Shown one piece after another: positions 8,936-18,652 of a DNA stretch of 64,000 nucleotides. Source of the stretch: Bifidobacterium catenulatum PV20-2 (lineage in GTDB: Bacteria; Actinomycetota; Actinomycetes; Actinomycetales; Bifidobacteriaceae). The position numbers and the translations under genes were made by a program. Positions within the stretch are counted from its first letter, which is position 1. Every line of letters starts with the position of its first letter. Location: NCBI RefSeq assembly GCF_000800455.1, contig NZ_CP007456.1, forward strand, positions 806,001 to 870,000, in the 5' to 3' direction. Below the pieces are notes generated by a model, which was given only the letters and a program-made list of their open reading frames with translations, was not told the origin of the DNA and searched no databases.

Positions 8936-9727
8936 ATGGATATCAGGGACACCATCAAAGCTACCAATACGGCCATTGCAACCGTGGATCTTGTGAAGGA
9001 CTACGGTTCCGGAAATAACACGGTGCATGCGTTGCGTGGCGTCAACGTTGCTTTTGAAAAAGGAAAATTCACGGCGATTATGGGACCTTCCGGTTCCGGC
9101 AAATCCACGTTGATGCACACGTTGGCAGGACTGGATTCCGCGACCGGCGGGCACATCATATTCAATGGCGACGATCTGACTCGCATGAACGACAACCAGC
9201 TTACGTTGCTGCGCCGCCGCGACATCGGATTCATCTTCCAAAGCTTCAATCTGCTGCCGATGTTCACCGCCGAACAGAACATTCTCATGCCATTGACCTT
9301 GGCTGGAGCGAAACCCGACCGACAGTGGTTGCGTCTGCTGGTGGAAACGCTTGGCCTTAAGGAACGTCTCAACCATCGTCCGAACGAACTATCGGGAGGT
9401 CAACAGCAGCGGGTGGCCATCGCACGAGCATTGATCACCAAACCGAAACTAGTGTTCGCAGACGAGCCCACCGGCAATCTTGACTCCGTATCAAGCGCCG
9501 AAGTGCTGAGCTTCCTGAAACGTTCCGTCAACGAACTTGGCCAAACCATCATCATGGTTACGCATGATGCGGTCGCCGCGTCTTACGCCGACCGTGCGCT
9601 CGTGTTCGCCGACGGCCAGATCGTGGCGGACGTGAACAAGCCGACAGCAGACCAGATGAGTGAACTGCTGATGAAGGAACGCGAAGCCGCCACAATGAAT
9701 GTGGCTTCCGCGAGACATTCCCACTAA
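8936..9727 (+). CDS. ABC transporter ATP-binding protein (MacB/LolD type)
   Basis: 263 residues. Walker A GPSGSGKST, signature LSGGQQQRVAIARAL, Walker B VFADEPTGNLDS and switch His in VTHDAVAA are all intact. The FADEPTGNLD form is typical of ATPases that drive FtsX/MacB-like permeases rather than solute importers. The permease gene follows 41 nt downstream, so the two form one operon. Likely substrates are peptides, lipoproteins or cell-wall signals; not resolvable here. Confidence 0.93.
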   Translation: MDIRDTIKATNTAIATVDLVKDYGSGNNTVHALRGVNVAFEKGKFTAIMGPSGSGKSTLMHTLAGLDSATGGHIIFNGDDLTRMNDNQLTLLRRRDIGFIFQSFNLLPMFTAEQNILMPLTLAGAKPDRQWLRLLVETLGLKERLNHRPNELSGGQQQRVAIARALITKPKLVFADEPTGNLDSVSSAEVLSFLKRSVNELGQTIIMVTHDAVAASYADRALVFADGQIVADVNKPTADQMSELLMKEREAATMNVASARHSH

Positions 9728-9768
9728 ACGCACTGTAGAAGCATTCGAAGAAGGGAACAGAATCCACC

Positions 9769-12411
9769 ATGTGGTCCATCACTTTGAAACTCATGCGAAA
9801 AACCAAGCGCATGCTCATACCCGCAGGCATCGCCATCATGATCGGCACGGCGTTCATCGCCAGCACCTTCCTGTTCGGCAATGCCATGAACGACTCCCTG
9901 ACGCGGCGGCTGACCGCTATGTTCGGAAACGCCAACTATGCGGTGACCGTCAACAGCTCCGACCTGAGCGATGAGGAACTCAACGAAGCGTACTCCAGCA
10001 CTGTCGGCGACTTTCATCTCGACCAGATCGCCGGCATCGAAGGGGTTGGCGGCGTCCGTGCCTCGGTGGAAACCGACGTCAGCGTTTCCAAGGGAGACAG
10101 CACCGTCAGCGGCGAGATCATTTCCACCGCGGCACAGAAGAACATGCTCCCCGTGAATGTCACGGAAGGGGACCAACCGAAGGATTCCAACGAAGTCGCG
10201 CTGCCGGAAGACATGGCGAAACAGTTGAACGTCGGCGTTGGAGACACTGTAAGCCTGACCTCCCGATATGCGGTAGGCGACGATGGCAAAGCCAAGGCGG
10301 ACAACGTGCGCGTGGTAGGACTCACGTCCGATCCGAACGGCGCCTACTCGTACTATGGTGGTGCGATCGTAGGATCCAACAATCTGCTTGCCGCAATGCA
10401 GGGAGTGGACGATTTCAGCGCCACCGGAACAACAATGGTGTATCTCGACCTTGCCTTGGATGGAAACAGCGTATCCGCAAAAACCATCAACGGTGTGAAA
10501 GCGTTGCTGCCAAAGCATTTCGATCTGATGTCACGACAGCAAATCAGTGACGAAAGCATCAAATCCTTAAGCGGCAACCAAACCAACATCGTCACCACAT
10601 TCCTTATGTGCTTCGGCGTGCTTGCCATGTTCGTGGCGGCTCTGGTGATCGCCAACACGTTCCAAGTGCTCGTGGCGCAACGCCGCCGCACACTCGCCTT
10701 GCTACGCACCATCGGCGCAAAGAAAGGCCAACTGTATGGTTCCGTGCTGTTCGAAGCGGTGGTGCTCGGCTTCGTCGCATCCGTGCTTGGCGTGGTGCTT
10801 GGAAGCCTGCTCATGTGGGGCATGTGCGTCAGCGACATCATGCAGGCGGGTATGCGGTTCAACTTCTCCTGGCAAGCCGCCGTCGTACCGATTCTCTTCG
10901 GCATTGTGGTGACGGTGCTTGCATCCATGGGATCTGCACGTTCCGCCACCGCGGTAACGCCATTGGAGGCATTGCGTCCGATTGAACTGACCGACAACCG
11001 TCGTTCCAGCCTTACGCGAGCCATAATCGGTATTCTGATGGTGGTGGTCGGTATCGCCATGGCCATATTCTCCATCTGGCAGGTGCAGGCCACCAACGGC
11101 GGCGAGGATGCGAGCGGCGATCAATTCACGATGATTCTGCTCATAGCCATCGCCGGTGCAGCACTGGTGTTCCTCGGCATGGTGGTCACCGCGGTATTCT
11201 GGATGCCGACCCTCATGAAGGGCGTTGGAGCGTTGGCCTCGCTGACAGGTCCTTCCGCAACAGTTGCACACGCCAACATTCAGAAGAATCCGCGACGCAT
11301 CGCAGCAACCGGTGCCGCTCTGCTCATCGGTGTCACCTTGGTCTCCACCATCGCAACCGGTGCCGCTAGCGCCAAAGAGACTATGAATGGTGCGCTCGCC
11401 ACCCGTTATAGCGTCGACATCGTGGCCATGGGCGATGACATCAGCCAGCAAATGGTCAAGGATGTATCTGACATCAACGGCGTGTCCGACACGTTGTATG
11501 CGCCGGCGGTTTCCGTGACCTTGGAGAAAGCGGATGGAACCCAGCCTACGTCCGCATTGCTGGTCGGCGTGAAGAACATCGATCAGGTCAAGCAGGTCAT
11601 GCGTGCCAACTTGGGTAACGCCTCCATCGACAGTGATAGCGTGCTCATGCCAACATACAATGCGCAAACCGGCAAGGAGCTGCAGTTCGCCAATGGCACG
11701 GCTGATTTCTCCACTGAATGGAACCAGAACGGCGACGCTACGCGTTCGCTGACATTGCAAGCCAACCAAGCCGACTACCGTCGTGTATCCGCGCAATATG
11801 GAGCTGTTGGATTCGTGGATGAAAGCCATTTCACCAATGGTGACCTTGATGCCGCCACCCATGTGTTGCTGGTCAAGGCAGACACTGACAAGTCGGGAGT
11901 TTCCGTTGACGACATCTACAACGACATGCAGGCCGCATTGGAGAAGAGCACTGATGCGACAGTGACCGGACCGATCGCCGAACGCATCGTATGGGCGAAC
12001 ATGATTGACTCCATGATGATGCTTCTGGTGGGGTTGATCGCCGTGGCCGTGCTCATCGCACTTGTCGGCGTAGCCAACACGCTGTCGCTGTCAGTGATCG
12101 AACGCACCCGAGAATCCGCCACACTGCGTGCCATCGGCATGACTCGAGGCCAGTTGCGACGCTCCCTCGCGGTGGAAGCCCTGCTCATCTCGCTGGTATC
12201 CGGCATCTCGGGCGTACTACTTGGCACACTGTTCGGCTGGCTGGGCGCATACGTGGTGTTCAGCATGTACGGCAAAGTGGTGTTCCCGTTCGAATGGGGC
12301 ATTAACGGCATCGTACTCGCCGTGGCAGCCGTGGCAGCGCTGCTCGCCAGCGTATTCCCCGCACGTAGGGCAGTGAGCACGCCTCCTGTTGAGGCGCTCG
12401 CCGAAGCCTAA
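9769..12411 (+). CDS. FtsX-like ABC permease (MacB family)
   Basis: 880 residues. An N-terminal membrane helix (about residues 17-40) is followed by a periplasmic-type MacB domain, then FtsX core 1 with three helices (residues about 280-400), two further helices, a second extracellular domain (about 540-730) and FtsX core 2 ending PARRAVSTPPVEALAEA. The RTIGAKKGQL and RAIGMTRGQL segments are the coupling motifs of each core. This double-FtsX layout of 800-900 residues is common in actinobacteria and works with the upstream ATPase. Confidence 0.92.
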   Translation: MWSITLKLMRKTKRMLIPAGIAIMIGTAFIASTFLFGNAMNDSLTRRLTAMFGNANYAVTVNSSDLSDEELNEAYSSTVGDFHLDQIAGIEGVGGVRASVETDVSVSKGDSTVSGEIISTAAQKNMLPVNVTEGDQPKDSNEVALPEDMAKQLNVGVGDTVSLTSRYAVGDDGKAKADNVRVVGLTSDPNGAYSYYGGAIVGSNNLLAAMQGVDDFSATGTTMVYLDLALDGNSVSAKTINGVKALLPKHFDLMSRQQISDESIKSLSGNQTNIVTTFLMCFGVLAMFVAALVIANTFQVLVAQRRRTLALLRTIGAKKGQLYGSVLFEAVVLGFVASVLGVVLGSLLMWGMCVSDIMQAGMRFNFSWQAAVVPILFGIVVTVLASMGSARSATAVTPLEALRPIELTDNRRSSLTRAIIGILMVVVGIAMAIFSIWQVQATNGGEDASGDQFTMILLIAIAGAALVFLGMVVTAVFWMPTLMKGVGALASLTGPSATVAHANIQKNPRRIAATGAALLIGVTLVSTIATGAASAKETMNGALATRYSVDIVAMGDDISQQMVKDVSDINGVSDTLYAPAVSVTLEKADGTQPTSALLVGVKNIDQVKQVMRANLGNASIDSDSVLMPTYNAQTGKELQFANGTADFSTEWNQNGDATRSLTLQANQADYRRVSAQYGAVGFVDESHFTNGDLDAATHVLLVKADTDKSGVSVDDIYNDMQAALEKSTDATVTGPIAERIVWANMIDSMMMLLVGLIAVAVLIALVGVANTLSLSVIERTRESATLRAIGMTRGQLRRSLAVEALLISLVSGISGVLLGTLFGWLGAYVVFSMYGKVVFPFEWGINGIVLAVAAVAALLASVFPARRAVSTPPVEALAEA

Positions 12412-12442
12412 ACGCCTAAACTTATATCGGAAAAAGAATAAC

Positions 12443-12486
12443 GGCTTGTGTGACTCGCATATATTGTGGGTCCGCAAGCCTTTTTT
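12443..12486 (+). terminator. Terminator after FtsX-like permease
   Basis: GGCTTGTG (12443-12450) pairs with CGCAAGCC (12473-12480, one mismatch at the tip) and is followed by TTTTTT. Confidence 0.8.
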
Positions 12487-12573
12487 CGTTTTTCATATTT
12501 GCGAGGATTGTGCGCTTGACGATTCATTTCATTATGAGGCCAGAGGAGCTCCGGACGGAAATGTGACCGGCAT

Positions 12574-12598
12574 GTAAGCAGAGAAACGTTAGCGAAAC
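12574..12598 (+). promoter_or_regulatory. Candidate nitrogen-regulator box upstream of urtA
   Basis: GTAAG-N4-GAAAC-N6-GAAAC, 120 nt before the urtA start. The same spacing occurs on the other strand upstream of ureE. GTNAC and GAAAC half-sites spaced by about one helical turn resemble actinobacterial GlnR sites; identity of the regulator is inference. Confidence 0.45.
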
Positions 12599-12717
12599 AT
12601 GGTGGCAATGTTGCCGAACCGGGTGTTTGCAATGGTTTTCCATACCTGTTCGACATAGGAATCGTGCGGAATGCCGGAATACGATTCCACTCGAATCATA
12701 CGAAAAAGGGAGGGCGT

Positions 12718-14028
12718 ATGATCACATCTCGATTCGGTAGGCTCAGTGGGGGACTGCGCAGATTCAGTGCACTTGCCGCGGCTTTTGTCATGGTGACAGC
12801 TTCAAGCGGTTGCGGATGGGGGCGGACCGTGGCACAGAAGAACGCTTTGGAAGCTAGTGCCACCGATACATCCAACGCCTCTAGTTGCGTGGACGTCTCC
12901 GGTTCTACAATCAAAATCGGCTTCGTGAATTCATTGTCGGGCACCATGGCAATTTCTGAAACTACAGTGAATAAATCGCTGCACATGGCCGCCGATGAAA
13001 TTAACGCGGCGGGCGGCGTGCTTGGCAAACAGCTCAAGGTGGTCGATCAGGACGGCAAGTCGGAGCCCGCTGTTTTCGCCGAAAAAGCGCGTAGCCTTAT
13101 CGAAAAGGAGTGCGTGGCGGCGGTGTTCGGCGGTTGGACGTCCAGTTCGCGCAAGGCCATGCTGCCGGTGTTCGAGGCCGACAATGCGCTGTTGTTCTAC
13201 CCGTTGCAATACGAAGGTATGGAATCCAGTTCCAACATCTTTTATTCGGGTGCCGCCCCCAACCAACAGATCGTGCCCGCGCTTGACTATCTCAAAGAGC
13301 AGGGTCATAAGAAGCTGTTCCTCGTGGGATCCGACTACGTGTTTCCACAGACCGCGAACCGCGTGGTAAACGCCTATGCTGAGGGTAATGGCATGGAAGT
13401 GGTCGGCGAGGAATACACGCCGATGGGTTCCACTGATTTCACCACTATTGTCAACAAGCTCAAGTCCTCTGGCGCGGACGCCGTGGTCAACACGTTGAAT
13501 GGCGATTCCAATGTTGCGTTCTTCAAGGAATACAAGGCTTCCGGTCTAACCGCTGACCAGGTGCCGGTGATTTCGATGTCAATTGCCGAGGAGGAAATTT
13601 CCGCTATCGGACTTGATAATGTCAAGGGCCAACTGACGGCTTGGAACTATTACCAGACGCTGGACAGTTCTGAAAACCAGAAATTCGTTAAGAACTTCAA
13701 AGCAAAGTATGGTGCAAGTAAGCCTACCTCCGATCCGATGGAATCCGCCTACACCTCGCTCTACCTGTGGAAAGCCATGGTCGAAAAGGCTAAGAGTTTC
13801 GACGTGGACAAGGTCAAGGCGGCTGCAGATGGCGTGACTTTCAACGCCCCTGAGGGGAAAGTCACTGTGGATGGCGAAAACCACCATATTTACAAAACGT
13901 CGTATATCGGGCGCATTGAGGACGACTTGCTCATTCATACGGTTTGGCAATCCGATGGACCGATTGCCCCGGATCCATACCTCAAGACTTACAGCTGGGC
14001 AAAATCGCTGAACGCAAGCGCACAGTGA
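12718..14028 (+). CDS. urtA: Urea ABC transporter substrate-binding lipoprotein UrtA
   Basis: 436 residues starting at the ATG behind AAAGGGAGGG; the earlier in-frame GTG at 12664 is less likely. A basic N-terminus and hydrophobic stretch end at a lipobox-like ASSGC (Cys about residue 31), so the protein is exported and lipid-anchored. The mature part opens IKIGFVNSLSGTMAISETTV and contains GGWTSSSRKAMLPVFE and YPLQYEGMESSSNIFYSGAAPNQQ, hallmarks of UrtA-type (amide-urea) binding proteins rather than LivK. First gene of the urt operon that feeds urease. Confidence 0.95.
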   Translation: MITSRFGRLSGGLRRFSALAAAFVMVTASSGCGWGRTVAQKNALEASATDTSNASSCVDVSGSTIKIGFVNSLSGTMAISETTVNKSLHMAADEINAAGGVLGKQLKVVDQDGKSEPAVFAEKARSLIEKECVAAVFGGWTSSSRKAMLPVFEADNALLFYPLQYEGMESSSNIFYSGAAPNQQIVPALDYLKEQGHKKLFLVGSDYVFPQTANRVVNAYAEGNGMEVVGEEYTPMGSTDFTTIVNKLKSSGADAVVNTLNGDSNVAFFKEYKASGLTADQVPVISMSIAEEEISAIGLDNVKGQLTAWNYYQTLDSSENQKFVKNFKAKYGASKPTSDPMESAYTSLYLWKAMVEKAKSFDVDKVKAAADGVTFNAPEGKVTVDGENHHIYKTSYIGRIEDDLLIHTVWQSDGPIAPDPYLKTYSWAKSLNASAQ

Positions 14029-14101
14029 CAACTGAAGTTAAAACACGCGCACATATCACACGTATAGACGAAAAACCACAGAAAGAGGGGAGTGGACGAC
14101 C

Positions 14102-14986
14102 ATGAATATGTTCTTTCCACAGATTGTGGCGGGATTGTCCAATGGGTCAATTCTGCTGTTGGCGGCGCTTGGATTGTCGCTGACATTCGGACAGATGGGC
14201 GTGATCAATAACGCCCACGGCGAGTTCATGATGGCCGGTGCATACACTGCGTATGTCATGGGTTCGGTCATCGAATCGAAGACGGTGGCGCTCGCAGTGG
14301 CACTGGTGGTTGGATTCCTTGTGTCCGGCTGTTTGGGGTTGCTGCTTGACGTGTTGCTGTTGCAGCGCATGCGCACCAGACCTTTGGACACGTTGTTAGT
14401 GACTTTCGGCGTTTCGTTGGTGCTGCAGCAGCTTGCACGCGATATTTTCGGTTCCACGCCAGTGTATGCCGCTGCGCCGAAAGCGCTTGCCAGCCCGGTG
14501 ACGGTTTTCGGCTACAGCTTCTCGGCCGCCCGACTATTCATCTTCATTCTCTCCATTGTGTGCGTTGCGGCGCTATATGCGGTTCTGAAGTTCACGCCAC
14601 TGGGTCGTCAGATTCGCGCCACGGGTGAAAACCGTGATTTGGCGGAGGCTTCCGGTATCTCCAGCAGAAAGGTCGACCACGTGACATTCTTCCTCGGCTC
14701 TGGTATCGCTGGCATAGCAGGCGTGGCTCTGAGCCTGCTTAACTCCATCAGTTTCAATTTCGGCACCAACTTTATCGTGCAGGCCTTCCTTGTTGTTGTC
14801 GCCGGCGGTGTTGGCCAGCTTAAGGGCGCGGTGATCGCATCCTTCGTGTTGGGCCTGTGCCAGTCGTGGATTGAATTGCCGACATCCGCATCCATTGGGC
14901 AGGTGATGGTGTTTCTCATCGTCGTGCTCTTCCTGCAGTTCCGCCCGCAGGGTCTGGTCGCTGTTCGTTCCAGGAATCTGGCGTAG
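14102..14986 (+). CDS. urtB: Urea ABC transporter permease UrtB
   Basis: 294 residues, about eight membrane segments, of the LivH-like branched-chain permease family. LTFGQMGVINNAHGEFMMAG and RAIGENRD-like RATGENRDLAEASGI are conserved family signatures. 73 nt after urtA, with ribosome site AGAGGGGAG. With UrtC it forms the membrane channel for urea. Confidence 0.93.
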   Translation: MNMFFPQIVAGLSNGSILLLAALGLSLTFGQMGVINNAHGEFMMAGAYTAYVMGSVIESKTVALAVALVVGFLVSGCLGLLLDVLLLQRMRTRPLDTLLVTFGVSLVLQQLARDIFGSTPVYAAAPKALASPVTVFGYSFSAARLFIFILSIVCVAALYAVLKFTPLGRQIRATGENRDLAEASGISSRKVDHVTFFLGSGIAGIAGVALSLLNSISFNFGTNFIVQAFLVVVAGGVGQLKGAVIASFVLGLCQSWIELPTSASIGQVMVFLIVVLFLQFRPQGLVAVRSRNLA

Positions 14987-15007
14987 GTTCGGGAGAAAGG
15001 GGATATT

Positions 15008-16117
15008 ATGCAACGTCTCAACATTTCCGAGTTGTATACCAAATACAAGCTGTGGATTGGCGTTATTGCAGCGGTTGTGCTGATCTTTCTGGCACCCGCC
15101 GTCATGAACACCTACAATGTGGGGCTCCTGTCCAAATACCTGTGCTACGCGATGGTCGCAGTGGGCATCGGATTGGCTTGGGGCGAAGGCGGCATGCTCA
15201 CTTTGGGGCAGGGTCTGTTCTTTGGTCTTGGCGCTTATGTGATGGCTATGCATATGAAAATGTCTGATATTGGGCCTGGCCAAGTGCCTGATTTCATGGC
15301 TCAATACGGTATTACCGAACTGCCTGACTTCTGGAAACTGTTTGCCAACCCTGTAGTTGCGGCAATTGGTGTGATCGCAGTGCCCGGTATTATCGCAGCG
15401 GTTCTCGGATTGCTGGTGTTTGGGCGTGGAGTGCGCGGCGCGTACTTTGCAATCCTGTCGCAGGCGCTGGTCGCGGCTTTTGCGGTGCTGCTCATCGGTC
15501 AGTCCAAAACCACCGGCGGCACGAACGGCTTGTCTGACTTCGACGGTTTCTTCGGCTATGACCTGACCGATCCCGCGAACAAGGAGATGATCTACTACAT
15601 CTGCGCGTTCTGTGTACTTGCCATGGTGCTTATATCCTACTGGATCCGTCACTCGTTCATGGGCGAGTTGGTGATCGGCGTGCGCGATCAGGAGAACCGC
15701 ATGAAATTCCTGGGCTACAACCCCGCGTCGATCAAAGTGTTCGTCTTTTCGCTGGCCGCGATGTTCGCCGGCTTGGGCGGCGCGATGTTCGTGCCGGTGG
15801 TTGGCATCATCTCGCCGTCGGACATCGGTGTGACACCGTCGATCCTCATGCTCGCCGGTGTGGTGATCGGCGGGCGCACCACGCTGTTGGGGCCCGTAAT
15901 AGGCACATTGATCGTGCGTTTTGCGGAGACGCAGCTGTCCGAGGCCTATCCAAGTGCTTGGACCTATATCGAAGGAGCGATGTTCATTCTCGTCATCGCC
16001 TTCGTGCCGATGGGCTTGGGACAGTTCAAGGGCGTATGGCCATGGATCAAAGACAAACTGGGATTGACGGGGCCGAGCGTCAAGGCGGCCACGATGACTA
16101 AGGCGGTGAACGCATGA
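15008..16117 (+). CDS. urtC: Urea ABC transporter permease UrtC
   Basis: 369 residues, LivM-like permease. Key segments are WGEGGMLTLGQGLFFGLGAY, TTGGTNGLSDFDGFFGYDL and VIGVRDQENRMKFLGYN, the coupling loop. Ribosome site AGAAAGGGG lies just upstream, and the stop overlaps the urtD start (ATGA). The TTGGTNGL motif is typical of UrtC. Confidence 0.93.
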   Translation: MQRLNISELYTKYKLWIGVIAAVVLIFLAPAVMNTYNVGLLSKYLCYAMVAVGIGLAWGEGGMLTLGQGLFFGLGAYVMAMHMKMSDIGPGQVPDFMAQYGITELPDFWKLFANPVVAAIGVIAVPGIIAAVLGLLVFGRGVRGAYFAILSQALVAAFAVLLIGQSKTTGGTNGLSDFDGFFGYDLTDPANKEMIYYICAFCVLAMVLISYWIRHSFMGELVIGVRDQENRMKFLGYNPASIKVFVFSLAAMFAGLGGAMFVPVVGIISPSDIGVTPSILMLAGVVIGGRTTLLGPVIGTLIVRFAETQLSEAYPSAWTYIEGAMFILVIAFVPMGLGQFKGVWPWIKDKLGLTGPSVKAATMTKAVNA

Positions 16118-17037
16118 GCGAGCGTCGGAATGAGACGACGGTGAATGGCGAGGAACTTGAGCAGTTGCGCCGTGAGGTGCGACGCATGCGTGATGAGGCC
16201 GAGCGCATGCGTGATGAGGCCGCGCAGATGAAGGCGGAGATCGCCGAGGAGCGTGACCGTCTGAAGACACAGCTGGCGGCGTTGGACGATCGCGGCGGTC
16301 AGTGGAGCGATTATTTGGAAATCCGTGGACTACATGTGGAGTTCGACGGCTTCGTGGCCGTGAAGGACATCGATCTGACGGTGATGCATGGCGATCTGCG
16401 CTTCCTTATCGGTCCGAACGGCGCTGGCAAGACCACGATCATCGACGCGATCACCGGATTGGTTCCAGCCACCGGATCCGCCACCTTCCGTGGTGAGCAG
16501 CTCATTGGCAGGAAACCCAATGAGATTGTGCATCTCGGTGTGGGACGCACCTTCCAGACGGCCTCGGTGGTCGAAGAACTCACCGTGCTGCAGAACCTGC
16601 AGATCGCCGAAGGATTCCGGAAAAAGCCGCGTGAACTGTTCGCCAAGCCGGACAAGGCCTCGCAGAATGTGGAATACATGATGGAGGTCTGCAATCTCAA
16701 GGACGATGCCGACAAGTTGGCTGGCACTCTGCCACACGGCAAGAAGCAATGGTTGGAGATCGGCATGCTGCTGGTGCAGGACGCCCATCTGTTGCTGCTC
16801 GACGAACCGGTGGCAGGCATGACTCCGGCCGAACGCGAGGCCACGGGTCAGCTGCTCAAGCGTTGCAGTCGGAACCGCACTGTGATCATCGTTGAACATG
16901 ACATGGATTTCATGCGTCAGTTCGCCGATTCCGTCACCGTGCTCAATCAGGGTGAGATTCTGGCCGAAGGATCGGTCGAGGACATTCAGAACAACGAGGA
17001 GGTCGTGCGCATCTACCTCGGCGGAGGTGATCAGTGA
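16114..17037 (+). CDS. urtD: Urea ABC transporter ATP-binding protein UrtD with N-terminal coiled coil
   Basis: 307 residues. Residues 1-60 form a charged, heptad-patterned extension with the near-exact repeat MRDEAER/MRDEAAQ, predicted coiled coil, which most UrtD proteins lack. The ABC domain follows: Walker A GPNGAGKTT, LPHGKKQWLEIGMLL in place of LSGGQ (the usual UrtD/LivG variant), and Walker B LLLDEPVAGM. Coupled to urtC and urtE by overlaps. Confidence 0.93.
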   Translation: MSERRNETTVNGEELEQLRREVRRMRDEAERMRDEAAQMKAEIAEERDRLKTQLAALDDRGGQWSDYLEIRGLHVEFDGFVAVKDIDLTVMHGDLRFLIGPNGAGKTTIIDAITGLVPATGSATFRGEQLIGRKPNEIVHLGVGRTFQTASVVEELTVLQNLQIAEGFRKKPRELFAKPDKASQNVEYMMEVCNLKDDADKLAGTLPHGKKQWLEIGMLLVQDAHLLLLDEPVAGMTPAEREATGQLLKRCSRNRTVIIVEHDMDFMRQFADSVTVLNQGEILAEGSVEDIQNNEEVVRIYLGGGDQ

Positions 17038-17738
17038 TGGCGATGTTGGAAGTCAAGGGACTTAATTCCGGCTACGGTAAGGTCAAAGTCGTCGACGATA
17101 TTTCATTCGATGTGAAAGCTGGGCAATGGGTGAGCATCGTCGGTAACAATGGTGCTGGTAAGACCACGCTGCTCAAAGCAATTCTCGGATTATTGCCGAT
17201 AAATGGTGGAACTGTGACGTTCGATGGCAAGGATGTCACCAAAGCCGCTCCGAACAAACGCATTGCAGCTGGCATGGCTTTCGTGCCGCAGGGGCAGCAG
17301 TCCTTCGGCCAGATGACAGTTGCCGAGAATCTGCAGTTGGTGGCAGAACAATACGGTTCGCAGGCGAGGTCTCGCTATGACGAGGCAGTGGAGGCGTTCC
17401 CCGTGCTGAAGGAGTTCAGGGATCGGCGTGCTGGGCTCCTTTCAGGCGGTCAGCGCCAGCAGCTGTCAATTGCCCGTGCGCTGATCACACGTCCCAAACT
17501 CATCATTCTCGACGAACCCACCGAAGGCATCCAGCCCAACATTGTGGCCGACATCCAACGCTCGATTCGTTCGATGTCCGAGGACAGGGGCATCGGCGTG
17601 GTTCTGGTGGAGCAGAAGGTACAGTTCGCGGTCGAACGCGCGGACTTCTATTACGTGCTCGCCGCAGGGCGTTTCATCGCCGCCGGCGAAGGCGGTTCGG
17701 ACGCGGTGTCCGAGGCCAAGGAGGCCATGAGGGTGTAA
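17037..17738 (+). CDS. urtE: Urea ABC transporter ATP-binding protein UrtE
   Basis: 233 residues, LivF-like. Walker A GNNGAGKTT, signature LSGGQRQQLSIARAL, Walker B LIILDEPTEGIQP; DEPTEGIQPNIV is the common LivF/UrtE form. I chose the ATG at 17037 that shares TGATG with the urtD stop behind GGCGGAGG; GTG at 17034 is also possible. Completes the five-gene importer; ureAB starts 206 bp downstream. Confidence 0.93.
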   Translation: MAMLEVKGLNSGYGKVKVVDDISFDVKAGQWVSIVGNNGAGKTTLLKAILGLLPINGGTVTFDGKDVTKAAPNKRIAAGMAFVPQGQQSFGQMTVAENLQLVAEQYGSQARSRYDEAVEAFPVLKEFRDRRAGLLSGGQRQQLSIARALITRPKLIILDEPTEGIQPNIVADIQRSIRSMSEDRGIGVVLVEQKVQFAVERADFYYVLAAGRFIAAGEGGSDAVSEAKEAMRV

Positions 17739-17812
17739 GGCGATGTCGATTCACCGATCGGACGGGGCAGACACACTATCGTGATCCGTCGGACGCGTCC
17801 CGTCCATCGTAT

Positions 17813-17838
17813 GTCATCAGCGGAAACGTTACCGTGCC
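17813..17838 (+). promoter_or_regulatory. Candidate regulator box upstream of ureAB
   Basis: GTCAT-N5-GAAAC-N6-GTGCC. The core GAAACGTTACC differs at one position from GAAACGTTAGC upstream of urtA. It lies about 105 nt before ureAB, implying separate control of the urease structural genes. Weaker than the other two sites. Confidence 0.35.
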
Positions 17839-17944
17839 AGAATGCGGACTGCCATGGTAACGCGGAGCCATGAGCCGCAGTGGCACGTGAATGCGGTGCA
17901 TGCCATACGCGTAACCAAGGATTACCAAGGAATCGAGGCAAAAC

Positions 17945-18652
17945 ATGAGACTAACGCCCAGGGAAACCGACAAACTAATGCTGCATTTGGCAGGCGAACT
18001 TGCCAAAGAGCGACGTGATCGGGGGGTGAAACTCAACTATCCCGAAGCCATCGCGCTAATCAGCTCCGAAGTGATGGAACGGGCGCGTGAAGGTATGACA
18101 GTGGCCGAGCTTATGGCCTATGGGCGCACTGTGGTTACGGCGGATGAGGTCATGCCCGGCGTGGCGGAGATGATTCACGAAGTGGAGGTCGAAGCCACAT
18201 TCCCCGATGGAACCAAACTCGTATCCATCCATGATCCCGTCGAAACCACCGAGGAACTAGTGCCCGGCGAATATCTGCCGGCCGATGGTGAACTGACGCT
18301 GAACGAAGGTTGCGAAGCCATCGAAATCGACGTGACGAATACCGCTGACCGTCCCATTCAGGTCGGATCGCATTATCACTTTTTTGAAGCGAACAAGTAT
18401 TTGCGTTTTGATCGCAGAGCCGCTTATGGCAAGCATCTTGATATTGCCGCTGGCACGGCCGTACGTTTTGAACCTGGTGAATCGCATCGTGTGCAGCTTA
18501 TCGATTTTGGCGGCACCCGCGAGGTCCATGGATTCGCCCAACTGGTGGAAGGACGCCTGGACGACCCAGTCGTGCGTGAAACGGCATTCGCCAAAGCGCG
18601 CGAAGAGCATTTTCTGGGAATGGATGATGGCGACGACGAGGAGATTGCATGA
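17945..18652 (+). CDS. ureAB: Fused urease gamma-beta subunit UreAB
   Basis: 235 residues. Residues 1-100 are the gamma subunit ([61 protein letters not shown]), and 110-225 the beta subunit ([52 protein letters not shown]). The fusion resembles the small subunit of Helicobacter urease. Together with UreC it forms the Ni-dependent enzyme that splits urea to ammonia and carbamate in the cytoplasm. The stop overlaps the ureC start. Confidence 0.96.
   Translation: MRLTPRETDKLMLHLAGELAKERRDRGVKLNYPEAIALISSEVMERAREGMTVAELMAYGRTVVTADEVMPGVAEMIHEVEVEATFPDGTKLVSIHDPVETTEELVPGEYLPADGELTLNEGCEAIEIDVTNTADRPIQVGSHYHFFEANKYLRFDRRAAYGKHLDIAAGTAVRFEPGESHRVQLIDFGGTREVHGFAQLVEGRLDDPVVRETAFAKAREEHFLGMDDGDDEEIA

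Noticed and set aside
14573..16270. Long minus-strand open frame opposite urtB-urtC-urtD
   Set aside because: It is His-rich shadow translation of strongly coding plus-strand genes; no ribosome site or family match.
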